DNA of 64,000 nucleotides, from positions 243,678 to 307,677 of the forward strand of contig NZ_JACKVK010000013.1 of the NCBI RefSeq assembly GCF_025823185.1, in the 5' to 3' direction. The first letter of the stretch is position 1; each line of letters opens with the position of its first letter. Below, piece after piece: positions 63,922 to 64,000 of the stretch. The position numbers and the translations under genes were made by a program. The DNA is from Mycobacterium yunnanensis. Its GTDB lineage: Bacteria > Actinomycetota > Actinomycetes > Mycobacteriales > Mycobacteriaceae. The notes beneath the pieces are model-generated. The model had not been told where the DNA came from, made no database searches, and saw only the letters and a program-made list of their open reading frames with translations.

Positions 63922-64000
63922 ACCGGTTGACCCCGTATCCCCCGCTGGGCAGCTCTATCTGGCTATGGCCAGTGAGTTGCTTACCGCTGAATTTGATCGT
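63893..64000 (+). CDS. Partial gene running off the window end
   Basis: An open frame from ATG 63893 (GTG 63884 and 63890 also in frame) continues past the edge with no stop. It encodes a start rich in Val/Pro, then PAGQLYLAMASELLTAEFD, a plausible amphipathic helix. Too little is present to identify it. Confidence 0.4.
   Translation, partial: MPNADVVAGEPVDPVSPAGQLYLAMASELLTAEFDR

Overview
The window reads as chromosomal DNA of a mycobacterium (Mycobacterium/Mycolicibacterium type). GC is high and the third codon position is strongly GC-biased. There is a complete six-gene Mce set, an FprB-like ferredoxin/ferredoxin reductase, a KstR-like regulator, several P450s with SDR and TetR partners, and a GAF-ANTAR protein. 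These are family assignments made by reading translations; no database search was run.

Region 1 (569-9900) is one translationally coupled plus-strand operon with stop/start overlaps or 1-nt gaps throughout. It encodes three GT2 glycosyltransferases, a Wzx-like flippase, a condensation-fold acyltransferase, a DUF998-GH16 fusion and a large membrane protein. It looks like an acylated extracellular polysaccharide locus. A secreted GH16 paralogue follows on the minus strand.

Region 2 (about 9.9-17.3 kb) is mixed: a Cys-rich microprotein, a DUF6319-like protein, an SDR plus MmyB-type regulator pair, a LysR regulator divergent from an SDR with repeated TGTGCAA sites between them, and a GT87 mannosyltransferase.

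Region 3 (17.4-29.3 kb and 37.4-50.8 kb) is a large oxidative-catabolism locus. It has two Rieske oxygenases, three P450s, four SDRs, two DHDPR-like oxidoreductases, two SnoaL-like proteins, a VOC protein, an FprB-like electron donor, a sugar-epimerase-like (3-beta-HSD-like) protein and an FadD19-like acyl-CoA ligase. Eight intact TetR regulators and one TetR remnant are interspersed. It is interrupted by a six-gene mce operon (29803-37380) that has no yrbE permease genes. The combination suggests uptake and breakdown of a sterol- or terpenoid-like lipid; the substrate is not determined.

Region 4 (51.3-54.7 kb) is a minus-strand operon: methyltransferase, cytochrome b561-like/molybdopterin oxidoreductase fusion, membrane protein, 72-aa protein and GAF-ANTAR regulator.

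Region 5 (about 55.9 kb to the window end) looks like an integrative element. It begins at a 45-nt tRNA-Val(UAC) 3'-half, with integrase-arm-like repeats on both sides, and base composition becomes more AT-rich. Cargo includes a three-gene unit (trypsin-like protease, 69-aa protein, two-TM protein), a nuclease-helicase with nine helicase-associated repeats, and a protein with an HEPN-type motif. This looks like a defence or conflict island, and the protease unit is the best candidate for an undescribed system.
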